Assembly: GCA_033964015.1 (NCBI GenBank)
Contig: JAWWUD010000054.1
Coordinates: 789,740-853,739, forward strand
DNA length: 64,000 nt
From: Scolanthus callimorphus
Lineage: Eukaryota > Cnidaria > Anthozoa > Actiniaria > Edwardsiidae
Reading direction: 5' to 3'
Shown: piece after piece, positions 43,406 through 54,280 of the stretch
Layout of the letters: each line of letters opens with the position of its first letter
How positions within the stretch are numbered: the stretch's first letter is position 1
The notes under the pieces: generated by a model
What the model saw: only the letters and a program-made list of their open reading frames with translations
Database searches by the model: none
What the model was told of the DNA's origin: nothing
Position numbers and translations under genes: made by a program

Positions 43406-46400
43406 TCAACCAGAACATCCTCTGCATCCACACACTACACACTCCACTATCTTGCCCTGAAAAAAAAAAGACAATAATTTACTGTAAGCCTGTTGACTAT
43501 ATCATAATCTGGGAAATTTGGTAAAATGGAGGCAACCGTTTAGTGCTTTTGATTTCTGTTTGCTCAATGAACCATGACATTTTAGGCAATGATATTGGAG
43601 GGGGGGAGGGGATGGGGGATTGGAGGGGGGGGGGGGGGGGCTCTGAAGTTGTCCGACTTCTGAAGGAGTTCACCTAATTTTGTATTGATGTTATTGACTG
43701 TTAGTTCAATCAAGCATCAAGTGTTCAACTTTGTACAACCACGCATTGAGACTGAAGATTAATATAAGGATGCCACGCAAGTTGAGCTAGTGCGGATGTG
43801 CAACTTTCGCCAAAAACTTAACAAAACATATCTAATGAAATTCTGGTCGGAACAATTCCGGTGTTCAGTCATTATTTTCTCCTGCAACAAGTGTTGGAGT
43901 GTAGAGAGAAACGATGGCTGAAAATCCAGGCTATAGTAATTTATATGTGATAATAAGATATCCATGGCAAATGCATTTTAAGTTTATACAGGGCATCTGA
44001 CAGGGTGAGGAAATTTTTTGGAAATTGCACGGAAATTTCAGGGCAAAATGTGCGGAAGAAAAGGCAAATTGTGCGGAAAAAAATATAAATTGTGCGGAAA
44101 TTTAAATGTCTCTAAAACAAATTTAATTCGCCTCTAAAACAATTTCAGAGTTTAAATATGGTCTACAATATTAAAAGTTGCTTTTGCACACAAAAGCTTT
44201 GATAAAACAGGGGGGAAATGTTAAAAGTTAAGCTTATGCACCAGTCAATTGACAGCCCCGCACCCCCCCATTCGCGCATTAGCGGGTACTAGCGGGGCTT
44301 TCGTACAGAATTCACACTACATTACTGCCCCGTTGGTCGGGAGATGCGCTTTCTTTCACGGCTTCTACACAGTACATCGAGCGGGGAGTCACTCTTCCCT
44401 AGTACACAACACAACAGAAACCAGCCCGCTTTCCAGCTGTCTCACCTCCATATGTCATGAACACCCCTTTACTTCACAAAAGACACGACAAATGCAGATT
44501 TTTGTTACTTGAATTACACGTATTAAATTTTAATCTACACTAGCGAAAGTACATGCATGTAGAAAAATATGGTTTTTATTACGCTTTGCGATCGGCTGTG
44601 GCTGCATTGAAAACTGGGCACCATTGACATGACTCTTTTCAATGAGTAAAAATACTTTGTGTTATCTTCTAAATTAATTGGGCAAGGAGCGCATTCACTC
44701 TTAATTATTACTCTGGGAACGGTGCATTCACCTCTCAGATTGTCCCCGCAAACCGAGGCGCTCACTGCCTTTCATTTGCCAAAAAGTGAATGCCCCGCTA
44801 ATGCGCGAATGGGGAGGTGCGGGGCTGTCAATTGACTGGTGCATTAAATGTACAGAGAAAATAGGCTAAATCACTTTCTGGATTTCTGATAATAACACCT
44901 CTAAAACGAGTCTAATTCACCTCTAAAACAATTTATACATACTGAAAGTTGCACTATCTCCATCAACAGGACATTTGTGTACTCAAAAGGGCTAGTGTTT
45001 GGACAGAAATTCGATGAGAAACTCTCAGCAAGCTCTCATTTTTCCAAGGAAAGTGAAAACTAGGGCCCACCTGGGTCCGGTTGCTCGAAAGTGGCTTAGC
45101 ACTAATCCAGGATTAATTACCATGGTGACTCGATAGTTTTGTTCAGAACTAAACCTGGTTTAAATTTAATCCACCTTTGAACAACCCGCGCCTGGAGGCT
45201 ATTTTGGTCACCAGGAACGCCTGGGCATACATTTCAGCAAGGAAGCGATATGCAATCTTTATAGTCCAGTTTTCTAGAGATTTTTCTAGAGATTTTTCTT
45301 TTATCATCCAAATCGCTCAGAAAATGCTAGAAATTGAGGAAATATATAAAAGAAGTGAATTTCCAAGAATTTTTCCAAAGCTCTCAAGGTGCGGAAATTG
45401 CCAAATTGTGCAGATCCGCACCACCGCACCCTGTCAGATGCCCTGTTTATACAGTATTGGGGTCATGCAGTGCACTAAATGTGTCCCTCATAAAGTTACT
45501 ATTTATATCATTTCTTACCTCTTCTAGTTTACTTTTTGGCACTCTACAGATACAATTTGCTCCAAAGTTTGTGTCATGTGTCTGAATACATCGTAGACAA
45601 CAGAGATTCTCATATCCCTGCTTCTTCCACTTGGCAATGAGATTCTTATCTGCGAAACCCTCTTTTAGACAGTATTCATAGAGCTCTAAATTCAAAGGAA
45701 ACAAAGAAATAGGAATTATGCTTTGTTGACAGTACACATACCAGGTAAGCAACTTTTAATTGGGACTGAGGAAAATACACTAACCATGTAGTAACCCTGC
45801 ATTTGATGGCTGTGACATGTAGTTTTGTAGCCCATTTAAGTCTATGCTAATGAATTGAAGTAATGGTAAAAGTAGGTAGTGAACTCAATCCATCTATTAA
45901 GTCTCATGGAATTGTGATCCATCCTTTGGTCTAAACCTTGGTTAAATGATATGCATAGATAGCAAACTAATGGTGTCATTTTTTTTCCGTATTTTATCAA
46001 AATAATAATCTGATCATAATCAAACCCACTGGACACAGAGTCTTAAAGCATTGTCATATTCAAGATTGCAGTCCTAATTTGGCTAAATCAGAGGACATTC
46101 TTCAAAGTCAAGCAAGGATAATGTTTTTTTTTTATAATTTGGCATATCAGTACTGGTAGCTGAAAAATACCAGACAGGCTGCTTCTCATCTATTTCTTAT
46201 GCCTACTGTAAATCTCAGCTAAGGGCAACCTTTACTGAGTGTCTGCTTCCTGCTTGGCACAGCTTTGCAGGGGAAACGTTCTCCCTTACCAACCTGAGAG
46301 TGGCAACATTAGATGTAGTTGACGTATGTAGTACTTAAAATAAATGAACAAATTGATTACCTCTGCTGATAGCTTTTCTTCTGTAGAACAAGTCATATAC

Positions 46401-48871
46401 ATATCTCGATTTTTGGTGATGAATTCTGAAAAATACAACAATTTCAATTCCATGAGTCAAGAGTTATCATGTGACAGATTGTGCCCTCTTTTGTGGGTTG
46501 ATATTAATCTTCCCAGTAGACCGTTACACCTCTCGGTTTTTCTGCCCGCCGGCGGCTGTCTAAAATTGATTGCGTGATCACTTTTTTTGTACCATGTGAT
46601 AAGTTGCTTATGTACCACGTGATCAATGTTTGTGGGCGTAAACTTTGAGAGTTCATTGTTTTTCTGCATTCCAATGAAGTCTACGCCCAAAACGGTTGAT
46701 CACGTGGTACATAAGCAACCCATCACGTGGTACAAAAAAGTTTATCACACGATCAATTTTAGACTGCTGCCGGCGGGCAGAAAAATCAAGAGGTGTAACG
46801 GTCTACTGGGAAGAGTAGTACTTTTCCTTAGAAATTTGATGTGCACAAAGTTGATATAAATTTCCTCAGACAAACAATCTATCAAACTTGAATGGAAGAA
46901 CCTTATTGTTTAATGGTCGAATCTGTTTCCCTTAAAAGTTAGTGGTGTACTGAAAAATAAGAATAGGGCACTTCTGTCTAAGGTACAGTACTATGTATGT
47001 GGGATAGTTTTCCTTCTGAAATTTCATGTTCAAACCTCATAAGCCCTCAACTTACCGGTATGCTCTCACTGAGGATAACATCTGTACCTTACCATCTGTA
47101 CCTTACCATCTGTACCTTACCATCTGTACCTTACCATCTGTACCTTACCATCTGTACCTTACCATCTGTACCTTACCATCTGTACCTTACCATCTGTACC
47201 TTACCATCTGTACCTTACCATCTGTACCTTACCATCTGTACCTTACCATCTGTACCTTACCATCTGTACCTTACCATCTGTACCTTACCATCTGTACCTT
47301 ACCATCTGTACCTTACCATCTGTACCTTACCATCTGTACCTTACCATCTGTACCTTACCATCTGTACCTTACCATCTGTACCTTACCATCTGTACCTTAC
47401 CATCTGTACCTTACCTGAATATAGGCCATAGTGCCTCTACTTTTCTCTTTCCTTCATGGGGATCTGCTTCAGCTGAAAAAATAATCAAGTTCATAATCAT
47501 TTGCCAACAGGTCTCACTGTTCAGGGCTCAAAATTGCGCCCGATACAGGCGTAAATACGGCTAAAAAAATTCCTTTTACGCCTAACGTTTTAGACTTAGG
47601 CGTAAAATAACGACTGTGTTTTCAGTTTCTACAGTGTTCTCCCAGTGGATTTACGCCTAGATTTTTGATGAATTACTCCTAAAATGTTGGTACAGGACGT
47701 AAAATTACGACTTTGAATATTTCTTAATTTCGAGCCCTGCTGTTGAAGCTGACATGGGTATACAATAATATTAAATAAAATCGATATGTATGTTTCCTTT
47801 TATGCCATTTTTGCTTGAGCATCTTTTTCATGAAAAAGGGCTCAATAGACCAAATCGGCTAATTGTGTTTACACATCTTGTTGTCACCAATTCAGATCAT
47901 GTCTATTCATCTTGGTGGATTCCAGCCCAAAACTCTCAATTGCAATTGGCCAAATGTATTCAATTTGTGTTTACATTTTCAACATACACTTGAAATAGAC
48001 TAAAGGCCTATGGCAAATGTTGTGCCAGAGTCATGTCGTTCCAAATCCAGCACAATAGAAAGTTTTTGATTATTACAGTATAATGAAGCCACATCCTTTG
48101 GAAAAGGAAAGGCTCTGAAGGGACTGAAGTTTAACGTTTGCTGTATGGTACCGGTAGGCCTAAGCTACCTTGGTATTTAAGTTAATACTCACACTTTACA
48201 CAATGAGAAGTACAAGAAAATTAAGATACAGCAAAACGTCTGCCTCTGACATGTGCTTTTACTAATAGTAATGTGAAATTCCAATGCAAGCTAAGGTAAA
48301 AAGGTCATTGCATACCTGCCAACCCTGAAAGCTCCAAAACCTGGATATTGTGTTTCAAATGCAACAACTGTATGAGAAAATCCGAAGAAATTTACCTCGG
48401 AGACATACAAGGGTAAAAAACCAGGAGACTCCCGCGACCTGGAGAGTTGGCAGGTATGTCATTGTTAGGCTACTGCTGTGTTTTTGGCATGGCTATGAAC
48501 CTTCATACTAAACTTGTTTATTATTTGTATGATCCCAATGCTTGAACTCTCTTGCCAATTATAGCGAATCATTTAGTGGCGTGGTGGTTATACACAAGCA
48601 AGCTTGGTATGTGCAAGTGTGGATCAAAACTAATGTGACTATTACAGTCTAAAGCAGCTCAGAGCTCTTTTCCAGGACTCGAAATCTCCCAGCAAACAGA
48701 GCAACGCGTGAAATCTGCAGTTCAGTTGCCAGTACAGTTGACAAAGACGACTTTCTGTACGACAACACATCTCTCACCTTCTCTCATTTTCTGGTCGAGT
48801 TCATCGAGTGTCGGTTCGATCAGCTCCCATCCTTCAGGTGGTGGCTTTCTACTACGTCTGACTTTCGGCAT
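43406..48871 (-). CDS. BUD31: BUD31 (G10) spliceosomal protein
   Basis: Five exons on the minus strand: 48871-48778, 47472-47415, 46425-46361, 45685-45519 and 43456-43406, all with GT/AG ends and matching phases. They encode 144 residues, the length of human BUD31. The protein starts [20 protein letters not shown], continues through [20 protein letters not shown] and [14 protein letters not shown], and ends with the cysteine-rich CGCRGCSG tail that binds zinc. BUD31 is a core subunit of the activated spliceosome that contacts the catalytic RNA and is nuclear. Introns 1, 2 and 4 hold several miniature elements, and intron 2 starts with the 14-bp donor array at 47079-47414. Upstream of the start codon lies GCATGCGCA (48977-48985), an NRF1-like site typical of housekeeping promoters. 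The identification is firm. Confidence 0.97.
43618..43640. repeat. Poly-G-rich tract in the BUD31 3' flank to exon 5 side of intron 4
   Basis: GGAGGGGGGGAGGGGATGGG from 43598 followed by a G run to 43640. It lies in intron 4 of BUD31, upstream of exon 5 on the minus strand, where it is a pyrimidine (C) tract. Confidence 0.7.
43989..45445. mobile_element. CAGGGCATCTGACAGGGTG element in BUD31 intron 4
   Basis: CAGGGCATCTGACAGGGTG at the left and CACCCTGTCAGATGCCCTG at the right are perfect 19-bp inverted ends, flanked by TTTATA on both sides (43983-43988 and 45446-45451). Subterminal GTGCGGAAATT motifs are frequent. A second foldback is nested at 44237-44843. Confidence 0.85.
44237..44843. mobile_element. 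Nested foldback (TGCACCAGTCAATTGACAGC)
   Basis: TGCACCAGTCAATTGACAGC and its reverse complement bound about 607 bp inserted in the 43989-45445 element. The arms extend through CCCCGCACC...CATTCGCGCATTAGCGGG. Confidence 0.8.
46508..46815. mobile_element. CCCAGTAGACCGTTACACCTCT foldback, copy 2 (BUD31 intron 2)
   Basis: A nearly full palindrome: TCTTCCCAGTAGACCGTTAC at the left, GTAACGGTCTACTGGGAAGA at the right, with paired GTACCACGTGATC motifs in the arms. Same family as 41245-41467. Confidence 0.8.
47079..47414 (-). repeat. 14-bp minisatellite seeded at the BUD31 exon 2 splice donor (24 perfect units)
   Basis: On the minus strand the unit is GTAAGGTACAGATG. Twenty-four copies, 336 bp, are identical throughout. 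The array begins at 47414, the first base of intron 2 after exon 2 (…TTCAG|GTAAGG). Each unit boundary reads ATG|GTAAGG, a near-consensus donor. Confidence 0.97.
47522..47739. mobile_element. CAGGGCTCRAAATT miniature element in BUD31 intron 1
   Basis: CAGGGCTCAAAATT at the left, AATTTCGAGCCCTG at the right, flanked by CTGTT on both sides. The inside is full of TTACGCCTA/TAGGCGTAA motifs. hAT-like end with a 5-bp shared flank. Confidence 0.7.
48311..48458. mobile_element. CATACCTGCCAAC miniature element in BUD31 intron 1
   Basis: A 148-bp element with inverted ends CATACCTGCCAAC / GTTGGCAGGTATG, flanked by TCATTG at 48305-48310 and 48459-48464. Confidence 0.85.
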
Positions 48872-49767
48872 TTCGTAGTTAATTTAAGTAAAACTTCAAA
48901 ATTTCAAGCAAGAGATTCGAGTGAATATTAGAGCTTTGTCGAATAAGTTCAATCGAAACAACGTGAGCTCTACTACGCATGCGCAGTGGACTACTGGTCA
49001 CAATCACGCGGGCTCAATTTAAATTACCCATTAGCCTCTTCGGTCATTTTGCAAAATAGGCACGCTTAGCAGGCATGAGTCATGTATCGTTTTTATCAAA
49101 TGTATCAGTGCATCGCATAAAAGCTATCTTTAGAAATGACTATGCATATATACTGTAAAACAGCCCTCGTGATTGTAAGCAGCGCGACACGGCAATTTGT
49201 GCCATCTAAGTGCAATAGTCCTCCAACATCTCCTTGCCTAGCGGTCGTGTAGATGTACTTCGTTTTTTGACCGCCCCCATTGGGGGCCTGTTTATCCAAC
49301 AGCGAGTTATACGATTTACCTGCAACTTCAGTCGCGCCGTTCAAAAACAATAGAAAGTTATTGACTACAAAGTATAATGAAGCGGCAGCCTTTGAAAAAA
49401 GGAAAAGTTCGACAGGAGAAGAGCGACTGAAGTTTGGCGTTTGCCTTAGGTCGGATGGGATGCATCCATACAGAACAAATACTTCGAAAGAGCACGCTAG
49501 AGTCCACCCTGATAGCAGAGGCCTCTTTTGGCTGGGAAAAAGACATCTAATAGCAGAGTAGCAAAAACCGTGCAAGTTCTGGCAGCGCTAGAACGACAGA
49601 TGAATTTCCAGAACAGCGGAATTGATCATAATGAATATTTATTTTTCACTTTATCATTTTTAGTATATGTTACTTTTATTTTCAACCTTTGAGGACTCGA
49701 ATTTGATTTCGTCGAGTGTCCGCGTTTAAATCTCATTCTGCTAACACTACTATTTCTTTATTTGTCT
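48872..49767. other. Region between BUD31 start and the 3' end of the secreted-protein gene
   Basis: It holds the BUD31 promoter (NRF1-like GCATGCGCA at 48977). At 49332-49450 there is a copy of a repeat also seen at about 28400-28530 and 48004-48160 (AAAACAATAGAAAG...GAAAAGGAAA). AATAAA on the minus strand at 49762-49757 is the likely poly-A signal of the next gene. Confidence 0.45.
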
Positions 49768-52766
49768 TCACATGAAGCGGGCGTACACATCAACACAGAC
49801 GCGTCCGATGTTATCTGCTTCCCATTTGTTAACTAGATCCTCGCCATACCAGACAGACAGGTGGGACCAGGGACTGAGGTAGTAGGGGACACCGAATCCG
49901 GTCTGAAGGACCAGGAAGGACTTTTGTGAATCGAACCCGTCAACGTGGTACCATCTGCCGGGGTTTGGTCCGCTCAGCCACCTAGTGAGAGAGAAAAGAA
50001 TCCGTGCTTCTCAATGGGATGTTGCGCACGCAACATGAATGGTATAAGAACACTCATTCTCTTACCCAGAGCTCCCGGCTCGTCTCCTCGCGGGGGAGGC
50101 TCTGGTGACAGCCACTGACGCATGCGCGAGATTTGATACAGAGCCATTGAGAGAAAGATCTTTCTGTGCATGCACCAACGTTCAAAACCAGCCAATCAGC
50201 AAAGGTCCTCAAATGGATGTCACCAGAGCCTCCCCTGCGAGCAGACGAGCCGGGGAGCTCTGGGTACGAGAATGAAGAACACTGATTGTCTGATTTAATA
50301 GCAAAAGTCCGTCTTCGTCGCCAGAGAAGGATTATTCAAATGAATGCCACGTGATCTGAAATGCGAAAACATTACGTCCAAACCGAGGAGGTCTAGTATT
50401 CGAATAAAGGGATTGAGATATTTGTTGAGCGCCATTCGCGCCAAGTCAGTGACAGACTCTCTATATCTAGCAGTTTTATTAATAGCGTAGCTTTTGCCTT
50501 TGACCTCCTAAGGCCGTGTATGTCGCATTCGTCTTGGAGATACGTTTTCCACTCGATTCTTTTGTAAGTTGTTTTTTTCGTATCGGGCGATCCACTTGAA
50601 ATAGGCGGCGAAGGAAGATTACGAGAGTCCTGTTTAGCACAGTATTGTACAGTGTAAGAAATTGATTTGTTGTTATGCAGACTGTATTAGAATTCAGAGT
50701 AGTCTTGTAATGTTTTTAAAAATAAACTGGCTATTGTCAGTCGCACGACAAGGCACATGCGTGATCATACTCCATAATGTTGTTGTTGTCGTTGATAATG
50801 CACGTGCACAGAGATTAGAAATGAAGAGCTTCTTGAAGGGATAGAATCTGTTCTTGGACCAAAACTCGCCCATTTCCACTACAAGAATAGATCCCACGAA
50901 ATACAGCAGATTTCTTTAACTGTGAAAAGTGACGCGACACGGCGCGGCACGGAACCTGGCCCACTGAAGATACGGAATGAGATCGCGTAGTCGCGGCACG
51001 GTCACGGTTGCGGCGTGGCACAACTTTGTCGGGGCACTTTTCACAGTCATACGAAATCTGCTCTAGCCACCTCAAAGGTCGACGCTTCGACGCTTTTTAT
51101 TTACCCTAAAATTCGGTAAAGACGTACATAACAAAATAACCCTGGCAAACACTAACGGCTGTAAAATGAGCGAGAACAAACGAAAAGCAAACTATATAAA
51201 TTTTCAATCTCGCCCGCGGCCGCTTTTACTTCCCCTTCCCCACCGTTTGTCGTCAGTATTTGTTCCCTGAATTGCTACTCTCGCCTATTTTTTTCTTTTC
51301 ACAGTTATACGAAATCTGCTGTATTTCTTGGGATCAAGTTGATGTCCGCCACACTTACCGGACACCGTGTAACGGCGCCACCACCTCTTTGCGTTCATTA
51401 GTGATGAACATGTTAAGCGAGTGGTGCAACAGCCAATTCCAATTTGCACACCCAAAGTGGCTGTCATGAACTGTACCGCTGTTGCGCTTCTTCCCCGCTT
51501 GAATTCCACATCTAATGGAGCCGCTCTTGTAGACGAGCTTGAATGCGGAGACAAACCCCTGGTGCTCTGGGACGAATATTCCGGGGGAGTCGTGCATGCC
51601 ACGAAAACAGACGTTTTGGCCGATCCTGACCCAGTCATCTAAAAACACAGGACAGCAATGACATATCAAGAAAGTGCTGTCGTTTTTATGGCAAATCCGC
51701 GCGGGTTGCCTGTGGTGTTCAAAACGTGTCTCAGGCCCCTCGGCGGGGGTAAAAACAAAATGGCGACCAAAGAGATCGATGTTTCTCGAGTATCTGCAAG
51801 TTTTGGTAAATTTTCCTGCTTTTTTCGCTAAGATATGAGGAAAAGTACTTACATACCTTCCAAATAAGGTAAGGGGAATTTCCTAATAAGGAAGTTTTGC
51901 AACAACGGCAAAACGACAGTTTTTGGCGAAATTTTCTTGATATGACAAAATTATTTTAGAGAGTGTGCAATCCCGATGGAAAATAGAATCGGAGGTTGGA
52001 ATGGAATGATTGTAACGCGGGATTTACTACAGCTGCACTCCTATGGAAATGCTAGCGGCTGCGCTGCTTCCAGTTTTCGCTCGCCCCGACTCCCTCCCTT
52101 TACGCGGGCTATGGAAATGCTAAATGTTATGACAAATATACATTCCTCTTTGAGGTAAATGCGAAGTGGAAGTCCTTCCGCTCTAGAATTTCTACTTGTT
52201 TTTACGTGTGGAAGAACGCATTCCTCTGAAAACATAAGGATATTTATAAGCTAATATGCTTTATAGCATATTACTTTGTTTGTTCCGACTGCGTTTTCGT
52301 TTTTTATTCAAAATAGTGTGGCAAAGTGATGTGCAAGCTCGTACAGAATGGTATCAGGGATCAAAGCCGCCCAAACTATGGCCGGGATCAGGGCTCAGAT
52401 GAGAGGGTCGGGGATCAAGAGAATAGGAGTGGGGATCAATAGCTGTTTCAGGACGTCCGGATCAGGGATCAGAATTATCAACATCAGAACAGGGATAAAA
52501 AATGAAGTTAACTGGATTGGGTCAGGGATCGAAATTACTGCATAAAATAAAGGATCTGTTGACCCAAATATATCAAGTTACGAGTCTGTGGTGTGGGACC
52601 GTTTCAAAAACTCTGGCGAGGACTGTGAAAACACTTGTGGCGCGAGGACTGTAATTCAAGGCAGCGGCCGGTTTTTACCATACTTACAACACGTAACTTC
52701 ATTCTGATGGTACTTTGCAGCGGCGCAAGCTATGGCAGCAAGAAAGACAGCCAAAAACGTCATCAT
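49768..52766 (-). CDS. Unrecognised secreted protein of 190 residues
   Basis: Three exons on the minus strand: 52766-52688, 51638-51359 and 49981-49768. They join in phase at GTAAGT/TAG sites (T|AT, CG|G) to give 190 residues. Exon 1 encodes a clear signal peptide (MMTFLAVFLAAIACAAA). The mature part has five cysteines (C26, C37, C70, C90 and one near the end in GRVCVDVYA) and is rich in aromatic residues. Visible motifs are WVRIGQNVCFRG, FVSAFKLVYKSG, HFGCANWNW, LNMFITNERKE, and the C-terminal LSVWYGEDLVNKWEADN. I do not recognise a named domain; it looks like a lineage-specific extracellular family, and no function is proposed. AATAAA follows the stop codon within 6-11 bases. Intron 2 holds a foldback with 9-bp duplications. 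Confidence 0.75.
50055..50274. mobile_element. Foldback with 9-bp target duplication, short copy
   Basis: A 220-bp element starting CATTCTCTTACCCAGAGC and ending GCTCTGGGTACGAGAATG. AAGAACACT lies directly before (50046-50054) and after (50275-50283). It is the same family as 12235-13269. It sits in intron 2 of the secreted-protein gene. Confidence 0.9.
50889..51333. repeat. Inverted repeat in intron 2 of the secreted-protein gene
   Basis: GAAATACAGCAGATTTC with CTGTGAAAAG near 50897-50927 is matched in reverse complement at about 51297-51330, and partly at 51040-51063. The middle has a GGCACGG-rich inverted segment. Confidence 0.55.
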
Positions 52767-52842
52767 TTTACTTCGCTAATCCTCTCACATGCAATGGATC
52801 GATGGACGGTCAGAGTAAGAGTGAGAGAGAGTACCCCAACCC

Positions 52843-53033
52843 CGCTATTAATAATGAACCAGTTGCTGGGATATGATTAGGAAAGAGAGGCATTGTTTAG
52901 CAGTTTTCGAGAATATTTGTATTCCAACAGTTAATATCGCCTCGCTATTAAATAATGAATTAGTTGCTGGGATATCATTCGGAAGAAGAGGCATTGTTTA
53001 GCAATTTTCGAGAATATTTGTGTTTCAATTCAG
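52843..53033. repeat. 100-bp tandem duplication upstream of the secreted-protein gene
   Basis: CGCTATTAA...GAGGCATTGTTTAGCA...CGAGAATATTTG occurs at 52843 and again at 52943, exactly 100 bp apart. It begins about 80 bp upstream of the minus-strand start codon, where promoter elements are expected. Confidence 0.7.
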
Positions 53034-53177
53034 TTTATATAACAGCACATATCTTCAAATATTGAATAAGCAATCTAAAATATAATCAATTTTCAGAGAT
53101 TGTTTGTTTTTCCTTGTATTATTTTGAAGACACTTTACGACACGAGCACACAAATAGCCCTTCTTTGAAAATTTCTA

Positions 53178-54280
53178 ACCCGGGGGAGGGACCCCCATAT
53201 TTTTTGGTCGGGGATGATCGTCGTATCTTTTACTGGGGTTAAAGCGGGACTGTCACGGTACGCGCATGCTCGAGCAAAGACTGCCGATCCCATAACTACC
53301 ATTCAAAACGGGGATTCCCTGTTTAAATAAACCAATCACGGGACACTTCGTTTTCGCGGGAAAGTACCCACGCCCCGCGCGACGTCGCCTCAGGGAAAAC
53401 ATAATTTGGAGTTCATTCGTCAGGAGGCGACATTATGGTAAGTTTTTAGGGGTTTTTTAGGCAATGAGCTGCAAAATCGTTGTCTAGGTGAAGATACCGT
53501 AGCCCTTGAATAATTTCCATGTCTCGTGGACCCTTTTCGATATCTAGATCCTGCTTTTATTGTGTTCCCAAGCCATTTTGGCGTAAGAACGACCTCGATT
53601 AGGCCTTTCTTGTTGGGCAGCCATCAGTGAAAATGACGCTCGAGTCTTATTCAATTTAAAACGACAAACAATATTGCATCGACTCCATAATTTGGTCACG
53701 ATACTAAGGAGATCTCAGGAGAGAATACCCGTTAAGAATTAAGGGTAGATGGACCCCGAAACAACAAGATTTGAACGGATTCTACCAGCGTAATTCCTCC
53801 CTCTCACAGCCATCGTTCCGGCCCGGACCAAAGTGATCAAAATTCGCACATGCGCGTACCGTGACAGTCCCGCTTTAAAATCACGGGGTTTGGTCTCTTT
53901 TAGGGGTGATCTTGATCTTCAATAATATTTTAGGGAGATTGGTATATTTGGGGACGAAATATGTGACAATGTGTCTAAATTATTTTATCTCATGGCGGAG
54001 CTTCTTAAAACCGCGTAAGAAAGAAAGATTACTCGGTGAGAAGACAATAAATTAGACAACATTAAAGGCAGAATTTTAGTCAAACACGGAAATTTCTTGA
54101 TGGGGTTCTTTTACCTGTAACCTGTCTCCTTCGTGCCTACTTGGTACTTTGGTAAATAAGACCTCATCTTTTAGGGTAAGAATTTTGTTTGAGCTAAGCC
54201 ATGTTTTGTATCTTTTGGGGTGAAACTGAAAATTTCCGAAAATCATCACCGACTAAAAATATGGGATCCCCCCCGGATTT
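53178..54280. mobile_element. Nested foldbacks: outer CCCGGGGGAGGGACCCCCA, inner AGCGGGACTGTCACGG
   Basis: The outer ends are CCCGGGGG...CCCCATATTTTTTGG and CTAAAAATATGGGATCCCCC. The inner element (about 53239-53878) has TTAAAGCGGGACTGTCACGG and its reverse complement, with TTAA at both edges. No frame of interest. The outer family is related to 22480-22850. Confidence 0.65.

Noticed and set aside
46997..47431. Open frame of 144 codons ([14 protein letters not shown] repeats)
   Set aside because: It is the 14-bp array in BUD31 intron 2 read on the wrong strand.
49105..49575. 156-codon minus-strand open frame between BUD31 and the secreted-protein gene
   Set aside because: It spans a dispersed repeat also seen at 28400 and 48004 and has no recognisable domain.
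51285..51638. 117-codon open frame over exon 2 of the secreted-protein gene
   Set aside because: It is the wrong frame; the phase that joins exons 1, 2 and 3 uses the overlapping frame at 51355-51669.
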